DNA of 64,000 nucleotides from Caldithrix abyssi DSM 13497 (lineage in GTDB: Bacteria > Calditrichota > Calditrichia > Calditrichales > Calditrichaceae), in assembly GCF_001886815.1 (NCBI RefSeq), contig NZ_CP018099.1, forward strand, positions 3,532,501 to 3,596,500. Direction: 5' to 3'. Both the position numbers and the translations under genes were made by a program. Shown piece by piece: positions 1 through 8,835 of this stretch. The notes below the pieces were generated by a model that searched no databases, was not told where the DNA came from, and saw nothing but the letters and a program-made list of their open reading frames with translations. Within the stretch, counting starts at the first letter, position 1; each line of letters begins with the position of its first letter.

Positions 1-936
1 GGTCTCACTTCAAGCGATGATTTTTACAATTTTATTCATCGAAACTTTAACTTCTTTATCCGCCAATACAATATGCTCATGAATGCTTCTCATGGAAATG
101 TTGCGGAATTAAATCATGTGATGTACAATGCCCATCACGGTTTTACGTTGCAATATATGGTGTTATTAGCACCTCTTACGCTTGAAGACACTGAAGCAAT
201 TATTAAGCGAAAAATTCGTATTGCCGCGCGCTTTATTGACATATTGTTAGCCTGGCGTATCTGGAATTTCAGAAGCATTTCTTATTCAACCATGCAATAT
301 TCTATGTTTCTGGTAATGAAGGAAATCAGAGGACTGGAACCCAAAAAACTTGCGAAAACTTTGTATAATCGATTACAAAGGGAAGAAGAAAACTTTAGAA
401 AGAATAGCCCATACCATCGGCGAGAAATTGGATTTTACATGCATCAACAAAATCGTCGTGCAATTCATAGATTGTTGGCAAGATTAACCGAGTATGTGGA
501 AGTTCAATCTGGTTTAGATTCTAATTATAAAAATTATGTTAGGGAAGAAGGTAAGAACCGTTTTGAAGTTGAGCATATATGGGCGGATAAATACGAATAT
601 CATGAAGATGAATTTGAGCATCCAAGTGATTTTCAGGAAAACCGAAATCGGATTGGTGGATTGTTGTTGTTGCCTAAATCATTTAACGCCAGTTATGGTG
701 ATCTAAAATATGGAGAAAAATTACCTCATTACCTTAAACAAAATTTACTAGCGCAGTCGTTGCATCCACAATGTTATGAACACAATCCTGGATTTTTAAG
801 ATTTATTGAGCAAAGCGGTTTACCGTTTAAGCCTTATGAACATTTTGACAGAAAAGCATTAGATGAACGGTGCGAACTATATCGAATGATTGCCGAACAT
901 GTTTGGAATCCAGAAGATTTGTTGAGAGAGGTTTAA
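1..936 (+). CDS. DUF262/DUF1524 (GmrSD-like) protein, C-terminal part
   Basis: The frame is open from base 1, so the N-terminus lies outside the window; the first internal ATG is at 73. The visible part matches the C-terminal DUF1524 region: an EHIW motif followed by an N-R-I-G-G-L-L-L-L-P stretch, the His/Asn arrangement of this HNH-like nuclease domain. Proteins joining DUF262 (ParB-like NTPase) to DUF1524 include the GmrSD enzymes that cut modified DNA, and similar genes often sit inside type I restriction loci. Here it ends 2 bp before hsdS, so it belongs to the restriction operon. The DUF262 half is inferred, not seen. Confidence 0.7.
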   Translation, partial: GLTSSDDFYNFIHRNFNFFIRQYNMLMNASHGNVAELNHVMYNAHHGFTLQYMVLLAPLTLEDTEAIIKRKIRIAARFIDILLAWRIWNFRSISYSTMQYSMFLVMKEIRGLEPKKLAKTLYNRLQREEENFRKNSPYHRREIGFYMHQQNRRAIHRLLARLTEYVEVQSGLDSNYKNYVREEGKNRFEVEHIWADKYEYHEDEFEHPSDFQENRNRIGGLLLLPKSFNASYGDLKYGEKLPHYLKQNLLAQSLHPQCYEHNPGFLRFIEQSGLPFKPYEHFDRKALDERCELYRMIAEHVWNPEDLLREV

Positions 937-938
937 GG

Positions 939-2312
939 ATGATCAAAAAACTCAAACCCTACCCCCAATACAAAGATTCCGGCGTGCCCTGGTTGGGAAA
1001 GGTGCCAGCGCATTGGGAGGTGTTTCCTAACCGTGCTTTGTTCGTTGAAATAAATGATCAAAATAATCTAAATGAACAGCTTCTTTCAGTAACCATTAAT
1101 AGTGGTGTTATACAACAAAGAGAATTGTTGAATGTAAGTTCAAAAAAGGATAGCTCCAGGATTGATAAGTCAAATTATAAGTTAGTTATGCCTGGAGACA
1201 TAGTTTATAACAAAATGAGAGCATGGCAAGGAGCAATCGGCCTTTCTCAATATCGGGGCATTGTTAGCCCTGCTTATGTCGTACAAAAACCGAAATACCA
1301 AGAATCAGGTCGTTTTTTTCATTACTTGTTCAGAACCCCTTTATTCATAAAAGAAGCAGAACGTTGGTCTTATGGTATTACTTCGGATATGTGGAGTTTG
1401 CGGCCTGAACATTTTAAGCTTATATATTCACCCCTCCCGCCTCTCCCCGAACAGCAAGCCATTGTGCGGTTTCTGGATTGGGCAGAGCGGCGCATCCGCA
1501 AAGCCATCCGGTTGCGGCAGCGGCGCATTAAGCTGCTGCAGGAGTACAAACAGGCGCTGATCCACCAGGCGGTTACCGGGCAAATCGACGTACGCACCGG
1601 CCAACCCTACCAGGAATACAAAGACTCCGGGGTGGAGTGGCTGGGAAAGGTGCCAAAGCATTGGGAGGTGGTGCGGCTAAAATATGTAGCACGATTAAAA
1701 AGTGGGGAGTCGATAACTTCAGAAAACATAGAAGAAACAGGTAAGTTTCCTGTTTACGGTGGAAATGGATTGCGTGGTTACACCAATGCATATACGCACG
1801 AAGGCGAATTTGTTCTAATAGGTCGTCAGGGTGCTCTGTGTGGAAATATAAATTATGCATCCGGCAAATTTTGGGCTTCTGAACACGCTGTTGTTGCTCA
1901 ACCAAAACTGAAGTTTTCAGTGAGATGGTTTGGAGAGCTTCTACGAATAATGAACCTTAATCAATACTCTATGGCAGCTGCACAACCTGGCCTCGCTGTG
2001 GAACGTATCCAAAACTTAAAAATTCCCTTTCCATCTATAAAAGAGCAGGAAACAATTGATCGATTTATAAATGAACAAATCGTTTCATTCGACGCCGCCA
2101 TCGCCGCCACCCGCCGGGCTATCGAGTTGCTTAAAGAGCTGCGAACCACTCTGATTGCCGAGGTGGTAACCGGTAAGCTGGACGTGCGGGAGGCGGCAGC
2201 CCAATTGCCGGAAACGCCGGAAAGCGAGATGGAGGATTTGGCGGAAATAGAAGAAGAAACCCCGGAACCGCAAGAAGAGGAACCCCTCCTCCAGGAGGAA
2301 GCGGATGACTGA
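939..2312 (+). CDS. hsdS: Type I restriction enzyme specificity subunit HsdS
   Basis: The DNA-recognition subunit of a type I restriction-modification complex. About 457 residues from ATG 939, which follows a GAGAGAGG ribosome site; the frame extends further upstream but would then overlap the preceding gene. Two target-recognition domains are visible, each opened by a YKDSGV-WLGKVP-HWEV block (DNA 969-1022 and 1617-1670) and closed by a PPLPEQQ-like or PSIKEQE-like conserved helix. The two variable domains (about 1025-1430 and 1680-2090) are visibly AT-rich, whereas the conserved blocks are GC-rich, a mosaic expected from domain exchange. The acidic tail overlaps the next gene by 8 bp. Confidence 0.93.
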   Translation: MIKKLKPYPQYKDSGVPWLGKVPAHWEVFPNRALFVEINDQNNLNEQLLSVTINSGVIQQRELLNVSSKKDSSRIDKSNYKLVMPGDIVYNKMRAWQGAIGLSQYRGIVSPAYVVQKPKYQESGRFFHYLFRTPLFIKEAERWSYGITSDMWSLRPEHFKLIYSPLPPLPEQQAIVRFLDWAERRIRKAIRLRQRRIKLLQEYKQALIHQAVTGQIDVRTGQPYQEYKDSGVEWLGKVPKHWEVVRLKYVARLKSGESITSENIEETGKFPVYGGNGLRGYTNAYTHEGEFVLIGRQGALCGNINYASGKFWASEHAVVAQPKLKFSVRWFGELLRIMNLNQYSMAAAQPGLAVERIQNLKIPFPSIKEQETIDRFINEQIVSFDAAIAATRRAIELLKELRTTLIAEVVTGKLDVREAAAQLPETPESEMEDLAEIEEETPEPQEEEPLLQEEADD

Positions 2313-2967
2313 AGAGCTGATCCCTAAACACGGCGGCTACCGCAAGCTGAAGACCTTTCAGCTGGGCCAGCTAATTTATGACCTGACGGTGCGCTTCTGT
2401 GACCGCTACATCGATAAGCGCAGCCGTACCTACGATCAGATGGTGCAGGCAGCGCGCTCCGGCGTGCAAAACATTGCCGAGGGCAGCCAGGTCAGCGGCA
2501 CCTCCAAAAAAATGGAAATGAAACTGACCAACGTAGCCCGCGCCAGCCTGGAAGAACTGCGTCTGGATTATGAGGATTTTTTGCGGCAGCGGGGCATGGC
2601 GCAGTGGGAACCAGACCACCCGGCACTGAAGCGCTTTAAAGCCCGACGTTGTGCTACTTTGCAGGAAGTCAGAGATTGGATTCAGGACGAAAAGAAGCAG
2701 TGGAAAACCCGGACACACACTGACGCACACAGAAAGACCGATTCAAATAAAACCGCGGTATCCGTGCCCGTCGGTGTTAGTCAGGAGGAACCTGTACCAA
2801 GCTACGCCCAACTGGCAGCCAATGCCGCTCTATCTTTGTTGAATATTTGTTGTTATCTTTTAGACCGCCAGTTAGCTGCCCAGGCGGAGGCTTTTAAAAA
2901 AGAAGGCGGTTTTACCGAACGGTTGTACAAAATCAGGCAAAATCAGAAAAGAAAGAATAACCCATGA
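2305..2967 (+). CDS. Four-helix-bundle (S23-like) protein in restriction operon
   Basis: A 220-residue protein with the four-helix-bundle/S23-ribosomal-protein-like pattern: helix, YDQMVQAARSGVQNIAEG, then VARASLEELRLDYEDFL. ATG 2305 has an AGGAGG site just upstream inside hsdS, and the stop overlaps hsdR by 4 bp (ATGA), so it is translationally coupled on both sides. Relatives are common inside group II introns, rRNA insertions and restriction loci; their biochemical role is not established. Residues after about 130 are poorly conserved, with a charged, Thr-rich linker. Placement between hsdS and hsdR suggests an accessory part of the system, which is inference. Confidence 0.75.
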   Translation: MTEELIPKHGGYRKLKTFQLGQLIYDLTVRFCDRYIDKRSRTYDQMVQAARSGVQNIAEGSQVSGTSKKMEMKLTNVARASLEELRLDYEDFLRQRGMAQWEPDHPALKRFKARRCATLQEVRDWIQDEKKQWKTRTHTDAHRKTDSNKTAVSVPVGVSQEEPVPSYAQLAANAALSLLNICCYLLDRQLAAQAEAFKKEGGFTERLYKIRQNQKRKNNP

Positions 2968-5900
2968 CAACCGATACCTCAGAACGCGGTCTGGAAAGAT
3001 TGATCTGCACAGCGCTAACCGGCAGCCCCTGCGAACCGGGGCGTTCCGGTAGCCTGGTTGCGGAACCCGTTGCGCCCTACGGCGGCGCCGGCTATTTCTG
3101 CGGCGACCCGGAGGACTATGACCGGGAATATTGCATCGATTTGTTCCAGTTAACGGTATTTTTAAAGGACACCCAGCCGGAAATCGCTTCAGAGCTGGAT
3201 TTGAACAACGCAAGCCCCACGCGGCGCAAATTTCTGGCGCGCTTGCAGGGAGAAATCAGCCGCCGCGGGATGGTGGATGTCCTGCGCCAGGGGATCAAAC
3301 ATGGGCCCTATCAAATTACCCTGTTTTACGGCGCCCCCTCGCCCGGCAATGCAATGGCTCAGGAACTGTACCAGAAAAATCGCTTTAGCATTACCCGGCA
3401 GTTGCGCTACTCCAGGGACGAAACCCAGCGGGCGCTGGACCTGGTATTGTTCATCAATGGGCTGCCGGTGTTTACTTTTGAGCTGAAAAACCGCCTGACC
3501 AAACAAACCGTGCATGACGCCATCGAGCAGTACAAACGGGACCGCAACCCCAGGGAAAAGCTGTTTGAATTCGGGCGCTGCGTGGCCCATTTCGCCGTGG
3601 ATGAAGAAGAAGTCTGGTTCTGTACCCATTTAAAGGGCAAGGCATCCTGGTTTTTGCCCTTCAATCAGGGCTGGAACGGCGGGGCAGGCAATCCGCCCAA
3701 TCCGCAGGGCATCAAAACCGATTACCTGTGGAAACGCATCCTCAAAAAGGATAGCCTGACCAACATCCTGGAAAACTATGCCCAGATTGTGGAAGAACGG
3801 GATGCGCAAAACAAGCGCAAAAAGCGAAAACAAATCTTTCCCCGCTATCATCAATTGGATGTGGTGCGCAAGCTGCTGGCCCACGCGGCACAGCACGGCG
3901 CCGGGCATCGGTATTTGATTCAGCATTCCGCCGGCAGCGGCAAATCCAACTCCATTGCCTGGCTGGCGCATCAGTTGATCGGACTGCAGCAAGACGGCCA
4001 GCCGGTGTTCGACTCCATCATCGTGGTGACCGACCGTCGGGTTCTGGATCGGCAGATCAGGGACACCATCAAGCAATTTGCCCAGGTGAGCGCCACGGTG
4101 GGCCATGCGGAACGTTCCGGCGATTTGCGGAAATTTATTGAAAGCGGGAAAAAGATCATCATCTCCACGGTGCAGAAATTCCCCTTCATTCTGGATGAGA
4201 TCGGCAATGAACACCGCGGGCGGCGGTTTGCCATTATCATCGACGAAGCGCATTCCAGTCAGGGCGGCAAAACCTCGGCGGCCATGAGCACGGCGCTTTC
4301 TGCCGCCGGCGCTGAAGAGGAAGAAGAGACCATCGAGGATCAAATCAACCGGCTCATCGAAGCCAAAAAGCTGCTGCCCAACGCCAGCTATTTCGCCTTC
4401 ACCGCTACTCCTAAAAACAAGACACTGGAACTGTTTGGGGAACCCGAACCCCAGGACGATGGCACGGTGAAGCATCGCCCCTTCCACATCTACACCATGA
4501 AGCAGGCCATTCAGGAAGGGTTCATCCTGGATGTGTTGGCTCATTACACCCCGGTGAAGAGCTACTACAAACTGGTTAAAAAAATCGAAGATGATCCGGA
4601 ATTCGACGTGCGCAAAGCTCAAAAGAAACTGCGCCGCTTTGTGGAAAGCCATGAACATGCCATCCGACTGAAAGCGGAAATCATGATCGACCATTTTCAT
4701 GAGCAGGTGGTTGCAAAAGGAAAAATTGGCGGCAAAGCCCGGGCCATGGTGGTGACCAGCGGGGTGCAACGGGCCATTCAATATTTCCATGCTTTTCAGG
4801 CATATTTAAAAGAGCGCAACAGTCCATACCAGGCCATTGTGGCCTTTTCCGGCGAACATGACTATGGTGGCAAAAGGGTAACCGAAGCATCGTTGAATGG
4901 CTTTCCTTCCAATCAAATCCCCGAGAAAATCCGGGAAGAGCCATACCGTTTTCTGATCTGTGCGGATAAATTTCAAACCGGCTATGATGAGCCGCTTTTA
5001 CACACCATGTATGTGGATAAGGTGCTTTCCGGAGTAAAGGCGGTGCAGACGCTTTCCCGGTTAAATCGCGCCCATCCCCAGAAACACGATACCTTCGTAC
5101 TGGATTTCATGAACGATGCCGACACGATCCGGGAAGCCTTTGAACCCTATTACCGCACCACCATCCTGGCGGAACAAACCGATCCCGACAAGCTGCACGA
5201 TTTGAAATCGGTGCTGGATGGCTATCAGGTGTATTCCCAGCAGCAGATTGATTATTTCGTGGAGCTCTATCTGGGAGGCGCTGACTGCGACAAGCTGGAT
5301 CCCATTCTGGATCGCTGCGTTTTGGAATACGCCGAGCTGGATGAAGACGGGCAGGTGGATTTCAAAGGCAAAGCCAAAGCTTTTTTACGGACTTACAATT
5401 TTCTGGCGGCAGTGTTGCCCTACAGCAATGTCGAATGGGAAAAGCTCTCCATCTTTCTCAATTTTCTGGTGCCCAAGCTGCCGGCCCCGCAGGAAGAAGA
5501 CCTGTCCAAAGGGATTCTGGAAGCTATTGATATGGACAGCTACCGGGTGGAAAAGCAACGTACCATGAAAATTGCCCTTGCCGATGAAGATGCTGAGATT
5601 GAACCGGTTCCTGCAGCCGGAGGCGGGCACAAAGCGGAACCGGAGCTGGATCGGTTATCGAATATCATCCGACAGTTTAATGACCAATTCGGCAACATTG
5701 AGTGGACCGATGCCGATCGGGTGCACAAGTTAATTACCGAGGAGATTCCTGCTAAAGTAGCGGCAGATCCCGCTTATCAGAATGCCAGAAAACACTCCGA
5801 TAAACAAAACGCCCGCATCGAGCACGACAAAGCCCTGCAACGAGTGATGATGGCGCTGTTGCAGGATGACACCGAGCTGTTCAAGCAGTTCAGCGATAAT

Positions 5901-5972
5901 GAGTCGTTCCGTCGCTGGCTGGCCGACATGGTGTTTGCCTTGACTTACAGCGAACCGGGCAACTTAAGATAG
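2964..5972 (+). CDS. hsdR: Type I restriction enzyme motor/nuclease subunit HsdR
   Basis: A 1002-residue restriction and DNA-translocating subunit. Visible parts: an N-terminal PD-(D/E)xK nuclease region (LVLFINGLPVFTFELKN, about residues 160-177), a helicase Walker A motif (HSAGSGKSNS, about 321-330), a DEAH box (427-430) and motif III FTATP (about 479). It then has a second RecA-like domain with QTLSRLNRAHP and a helical C-terminus ending RRWLADMVFALTY, a normal HsdR end. Length is usual for the family. The start overlaps the four-helix gene. The region just after the stop carries a remnant of a different HsdR, so the locus has been rearranged, but this gene appears intact. hsdM must lie upstream of the window. 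Confidence 0.95.
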   Translation: MTTDTSERGLERLICTALTGSPCEPGRSGSLVAEPVAPYGGAGYFCGDPEDYDREYCIDLFQLTVFLKDTQPEIASELDLNNASPTRRKFLARLQGEISRRGMVDVLRQGIKHGPYQITLFYGAPSPGNAMAQELYQKNRFSITRQLRYSRDETQRALDLVLFINGLPVFTFELKNRLTKQTVHDAIEQYKRDRNPREKLFEFGRCVAHFAVDEEEVWFCTHLKGKASWFLPFNQGWNGGAGNPPNPQGIKTDYLWKRILKKDSLTNILENYAQIVEERDAQNKRKKRKQIFPRYHQLDVVRKLLAHAAQHGAGHRYLIQHSAGSGKSNSIAWLAHQLIGLQQDGQPVFDSIIVVTDRRVLDRQIRDTIKQFAQVSATVGHAERSGDLRKFIESGKKIIISTVQKFPFILDEIGNEHRGRRFAIIIDEAHSSQGGKTSAAMSTALSAAGAEEEEETIEDQINRLIEAKKLLPNASYFAFTATPKNKTLELFGEPEPQDDGTVKHRPFHIYTMKQAIQEGFILDVLAHYTPVKSYYKLVKKIEDDPEFDVRKAQKKLRRFVESHEHAIRLKAEIMIDHFHEQVVAKGKIGGKARAMVVTSGVQRAIQYFHAFQAYLKERNSPYQAIVAFSGEHDYGGKRVTEASLNGFPSNQIPEKIREEPYRFLICADKFQTGYDEPLLHTMYVDKVLSGVKAVQTLSRLNRAHPQKHDTFVLDFMNDADTIREAFEPYYRTTILAEQTDPDKLHDLKSVLDGYQVYSQQQIDYFVELYLGGADCDKLDPILDRCVLEYAELDEDGQVDFKGKAKAFLRTYNFLAAVLPYSNVEWEKLSIFLNFLVPKLPAPQEEDLSKGILEAIDMDSYRVEKQRTMKIALADEDAEIEPVPAAGGGHKAEPELDRLSNIIRQFNDQFGNIEWTDADRVHKLITEEIPAKVAADPAYQNARKHSDKQNARIEHDKALQRVMMALLQDDTELFKQFSDNESFRRWLADMVFALTYSEPGNLR

Positions 5973-6212
5973 CCAGTACGACTTTATCGACGGTTTTGCC
6001 GTCACATGGGCGATGCGCTGCCGCGCGCCTCCTTCATTGGCTTCACTGGCACGCCCAGCGAGAAGGGTGACAGAAACACCCGCGCCGTCTTTGGGGACTA
6101 CATCTCCATCTACGATGGTAGAGGACGGCGCCACAGTCCCTATCTATTACGATAGCCTGTGGCCAGGATCGAGCTGAATGAGGCCGAGAAGCCCAAGCTG
6201 GACTTACTGTAA
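5971..6212 (+). pseudogene. Remnant of a second HsdR helicase domain
   Basis: Four consecutive frame segments together read as an HsdR motif III region: [10 protein letters not shown] (5971-6000), [19 protein letters not shown] and on to FGDYISIYD (6000-6116), [14 protein letters not shown] (6118-6159) and ARIELNEAEKPKLD (from 6162). At least three frameshifts are needed, so it is dead. This version (FTGTP followed by [12 protein letters not shown]) is of the larger HsdR/HepA-like type and does not match the intact hsdR next to it, which has FTATPKNKT. It begins on the hsdR stop codon and stops abruptly near 6203, where group II intron sequence on the other strand begins. Confidence 0.8.
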
Positions 6213-6344
6213 AAGCATTACGGCGGGTTCTGGTTCTTGCTTGGCTTTGTGGTATAGTTTCTGTCTTAAAGAAGAATGCTTCTCTGGTAATCACGATTGC
6301 CTGAGTTGAGAATGGCATAAGAGGCTTCCCAATTATCCGTAGGG

Positions 6345-6361
6345 GGGGCTGTCCCAAAAGT
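6345..6361 (+). repeat. Left terminal inverted repeat of IS1182-like element
   Basis: Seventeen bases, GGGGCTGTCCCAAAAGT, exactly complementary to 8336-8352. Confidence 0.9.
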
Positions 6362-6377
6362 CGATGAAAGTAAATTT

Positions 6378-8138
6378 TTATACAAAACATATTTTGGCGT
6401 TGAAGAGACAAGATGAATATTTAATAACTATTTTTTCCTTAATTTCTATAAAAAATCGCTCTAACGTTTCTAAAATGGTATTTTTTAGGCCTAAATTTTG
6501 ACACTGGCTTGCCCGGTTTAAATTAAAAAAGATGTTAGCGCTATACTTATACATCTCGTTAACTAAACCGTACTCTTTCATCTGATTAAACATCTTTTTT
6601 AAATTATACGCTACTGCTATTATACCAAATTCTGTTTTTACTTTCTCTAATCCTCTTAATAAAAAGCCCCTTATTCCAAGATTATGCTTTATTTGTCCAA
6701 AAATTGTTTCTATCTCCGAACCTCGTTTGCTGATTAATTTTCTTCCTTCTTCCGTATTCAATCGAGAACGAACCTGCTTTTTATAATCATTAAGCATGAC
6801 ATTTACTCTAACAACACGCGCAGTCTGGCCCTTATAGCACTTCTCTTTCAATGCACAGCCTTCACAACTCTCACTACGGTAAATACGATGCTTTACTTTA
6901 AATCCCGTCGACGTAACATTTTCCTGTTCTCCAACATATTCTAAATACCGACCGGCAGGACATTCATAGCGATCTAATTCAGGATCATACCGCATGTTAT
7001 CTATCAAAAAAGGATTCTCTTTGTATGACTTCTTTTGCTCTTTGTAATAACTACTGTATTTGATATAAGCTTCTACACCTTCTGATTCCAAATATGCATA
7101 ATTCTCCTCACTTCCATAGCCTGCATCGCCTATTACTCGATTTGGTTGCCTACCATAACAACGCTTGTATGACTCCATAAAGGGCTTTAATAATACGCTA
7201 TCATTCGCGTTCTGATTTATCGTATAATTCACTATAAATTGATTCTCACTTCCTACCTGAACATTATAACTCGGAAGCAAATCCGTATTATTATGATGAT
7301 CCCGCTTCTTACTCATAAAGGTAGCATCCGGGTCCGTCTGGCTATAGCTATTCCTACCATTTAGAAGCTTTCGTTGCTTTTCATATTTACGTTGGCGCGG
7401 TAAATAATCCTTCTCTATTTTATTTTTTGCTCTCTTTAATTCCTTATTGTCCGGTTCCTTTTTTAACCGCTCATTCAATATATCAACTATTTGTTCAATC
7501 TGATGAGAGCTTAAAGTAACATCCTCTCCTAATTCTCCTAAATCTTTATTACCGTATAAACGATTCTCTAAATCATTCTCGTTATCTATCTTCTTTAGTA
7601 ATTCCTTTAGCTTCTCTTGAAGTACTCTCTGGTAACGGTCTACATTCTTCTTCCAGACTGCCTTGTATTTATTCGCATTCGCCTGAAATTTGCTCCCGTC
7701 TATAAAAAGATCATTTAATTCGATATAGCCCAACTCCAATAATTGCTCAACTACATAGGTGAATACTTCCTCTATTTTTCCCTTCAATCGTGATGAACGA
7801 AAACGATTTATCGTCCTAAAATCCGGACGACTGTTCCCTGATAACCACATGAAATGAATATTCTCTCTTAAGGCCTTAGCTATCTGGCGCGAAGTAAATA
7901 TCTTCTGCGTATAGGCATAAATGACTACTTTTAATAGCATCCGCGGATGATACGCGGCTCGACCGCCTCCTTTGTATTCTTTAATTAAAAAATCAATATC
8001 CATCTTATCTATGATGGCATTGATAAACCGAACCATATGATTGGGTTCTATGAGCTCATCTAATGAAGGCGGAAGAATAGTAAGTTGGTTTTGATCGGTG
8101 GTTTTAAATGGGATTTTTCGACAACTTTTTGGCTTCAT
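6378..8138 (-). CDS. IS1182-family transposase
   Basis: A 586-residue DDE transposase of the IS1182 group (DUF772 N-terminal domain followed by a DDE_Tnp_1-like catalytic domain). The N-terminal region has the family's helical, DNA-binding pattern (LDELIEPNHMVRFINAII, YHPRMLLKVVIYAY, RFRSSRLKGKIEEVF). LFIDGSKFQANANKYKAVW holds the first catalytic Asp, VIGDAGYGSEENYAYLE the second, and a Cys-rich stretch (CEGCALKEKC) precedes SKRGSEIETIFGQIKHNLG with the catalytic Glu. The gene is intact and fills the element, leaving about 200 bp of AT-rich leader before the right end. Confidence 0.93.
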   Translation of the reverse strand: MKPKSCRKIPFKTTDQNQLTILPPSLDELIEPNHMVRFINAIIDKMDIDFLIKEYKGGGRAAYHPRMLLKVVIYAYTQKIFTSRQIAKALRENIHFMWLSGNSRPDFRTINRFRSSRLKGKIEEVFTYVVEQLLELGYIELNDLFIDGSKFQANANKYKAVWKKNVDRYQRVLQEKLKELLKKIDNENDLENRLYGNKDLGELGEDVTLSSHQIEQIVDILNERLKKEPDNKELKRAKNKIEKDYLPRQRKYEKQRKLLNGRNSYSQTDPDATFMSKKRDHHNNTDLLPSYNVQVGSENQFIVNYTINQNANDSVLLKPFMESYKRCYGRQPNRVIGDAGYGSEENYAYLESEGVEAYIKYSSYYKEQKKSYKENPFLIDNMRYDPELDRYECPAGRYLEYVGEQENVTSTGFKVKHRIYRSESCEGCALKEKCYKGQTARVVRVNVMLNDYKKQVRSRLNTEEGRKLISKRGSEIETIFGQIKHNLGIRGFLLRGLEKVKTEFGIIAVAYNLKKMFNQMKEYGLVNEMYKYSANIFFNLNRASQCQNLGLKNTILETLERFFIEIKEKIVIKYSSCLFNAKICFV

Positions 8139-8335
8139 GGTTTTTATTTTAAATTTAATATTTTCAAGTTATTAATGCAAGTTATTTTATGTGCTAAAGA
8201 CAATAAATATAACTAATTTAAATCTTGTTTTTATTCATGTTTTTTTATTGAAATCTTTTACCTTTTCCATAATTTCGTATCATATTTACCAACAAAATTA
8301 TATTTAAAAACCTGTATATTTATACATCTTAATTT

Positions 8336-8352
8336 ACTTTTGGGACAGCCCC
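8336..8352 (-). repeat. Right terminal inverted repeat of IS1182-like element
   Basis: Inverted copy of the left end, reading ACTTTTGGGACAGCCCC on the plus strand; no mismatch to 6345-6361. Confidence 0.9.
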
Positions 8353-8835
8353 AAGCGGGTTTCCACCTACTTTTGACACAAACGCTCCTACAGTAAAGCC
8401 CCTTCGCTCCATTATGTTCCATAACTTCTTCACTACTATGGGCTTTTCCGACTTCTATTACAGACACTAAACAGGTTATGTTTTCCCTGTTCGTGTTGTC
8501 CATTTAAGAACTTCTGTAATAGATCTCTCAGGTTTCTCAACGAATCTTTCAGTGCGCGCCATCCTCAATCACTCCGGTAAGCCCGATGCTTGCTTTTACC
8601 TGTTGCTTCAGCACCGGTATTAGGTTTCCCCACCTCTGGAAGGTTGACCACTTTCACTTAGCGTAACGAGGCCGAGTCGGGTTCACTTACGTTATGGCTC
8701 ACACTTTTGTCGTTCGAGGCTTCGCAGCATGGATCACTCCAATACTACGCTCGATTGACTACATGACCAAACAGGCAATTGTCATGATAAGTTCCTTTTC
8801 AACTTATGAGATTCGCCAGCCTTATCCTGGCGCAC

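Larger units (their letters stand above)
6345..8352 (-). mobile_element. IS1182-like insertion sequence (2008 bp)
   Basis: Bounded by perfect 17-bp inverted ends GGGGCTGTCCCAAAAGT (6345-6361 and, inverted, 8336-8352) and carrying one transposase gene on the minus strand. It lies inside a group II intron open frame. No target-site duplication is apparent: the flanks are CGTAGGG on the left and AAGCGGG on the right, and fusing the flanks directly restores the reading frame. The element looks complete and its transposase is intact, so it may be mobile. Two short non-autonomous elements elsewhere in the window (27153-27296 and 45099-45271) share its end sequence. Confidence 0.88.
6220..8503 (-). 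pseudogene. Group II intron maturase, N-terminal fragment, interrupted
   Basis: ATG 8503 opens a frame reading AHSSEEVMEHNGAKGLYC and on to SRWKPA at the IS boundary 8353. Joining 8353 directly to 6344 keeps the same frame and gives SRWKPASLRIIGKPLMPF, the usual run-in to group II intron-encoded proteins. A single extra base in a T-rich run near 6270 then shifts the frame before LRQKLYHKAKQEPE, and the coding sequence ends at the truncation near 6220. Only about the first hundred residues of a roughly 400-600-residue reverse transcriptase remain, so no activity is expected. Confidence 0.72.
6220..8835 (-). mobile_element. Truncated group II intron, split by an IS
   Basis: On the minus strand the element begins at 8835 with the intron 5' signature GTGCG (GTGCGCCAGGATAAGGC) and continues through domain I-like sequence rich in GAAA motifs to an open frame starting at 8503. 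The frame is broken at 8353 by the IS1182-like element and resumes at 6344, where it encodes a typical maturase N-terminus (KPLMPFSTQAIVITREAF, then LRQKLYHKAKQEPE). It is lost at about 6220, so the reverse transcriptase core, domains V-VI and the 3' end are missing. The intron cannot be active. Identification rests on the 5' end and the maturase N-terminal motifs recalled from the family, not on a search. Confidence 0.75.

Noticed and set aside
3630-4790. Long minus-strand open frame opposite hsdR (386 codons)
   Set aside because: It is the antisense of a well-conserved helicase region; the protein is low-complexity His/Phe/Gly-rich and has no motif of its own.
6043-6411. 122-codon minus-strand frame across the IS end
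   Set aside because: It begins inside the IS, crosses its end into maturase remnant and then out of frame into the HsdR remnant; a chimera of scraps, not a gene.
8258-8503. 81-codon frame as an independent gene
   Set aside because: Its first 50 codons are intron maturase leader and the rest is the IS end; treated as part of the interrupted intron.
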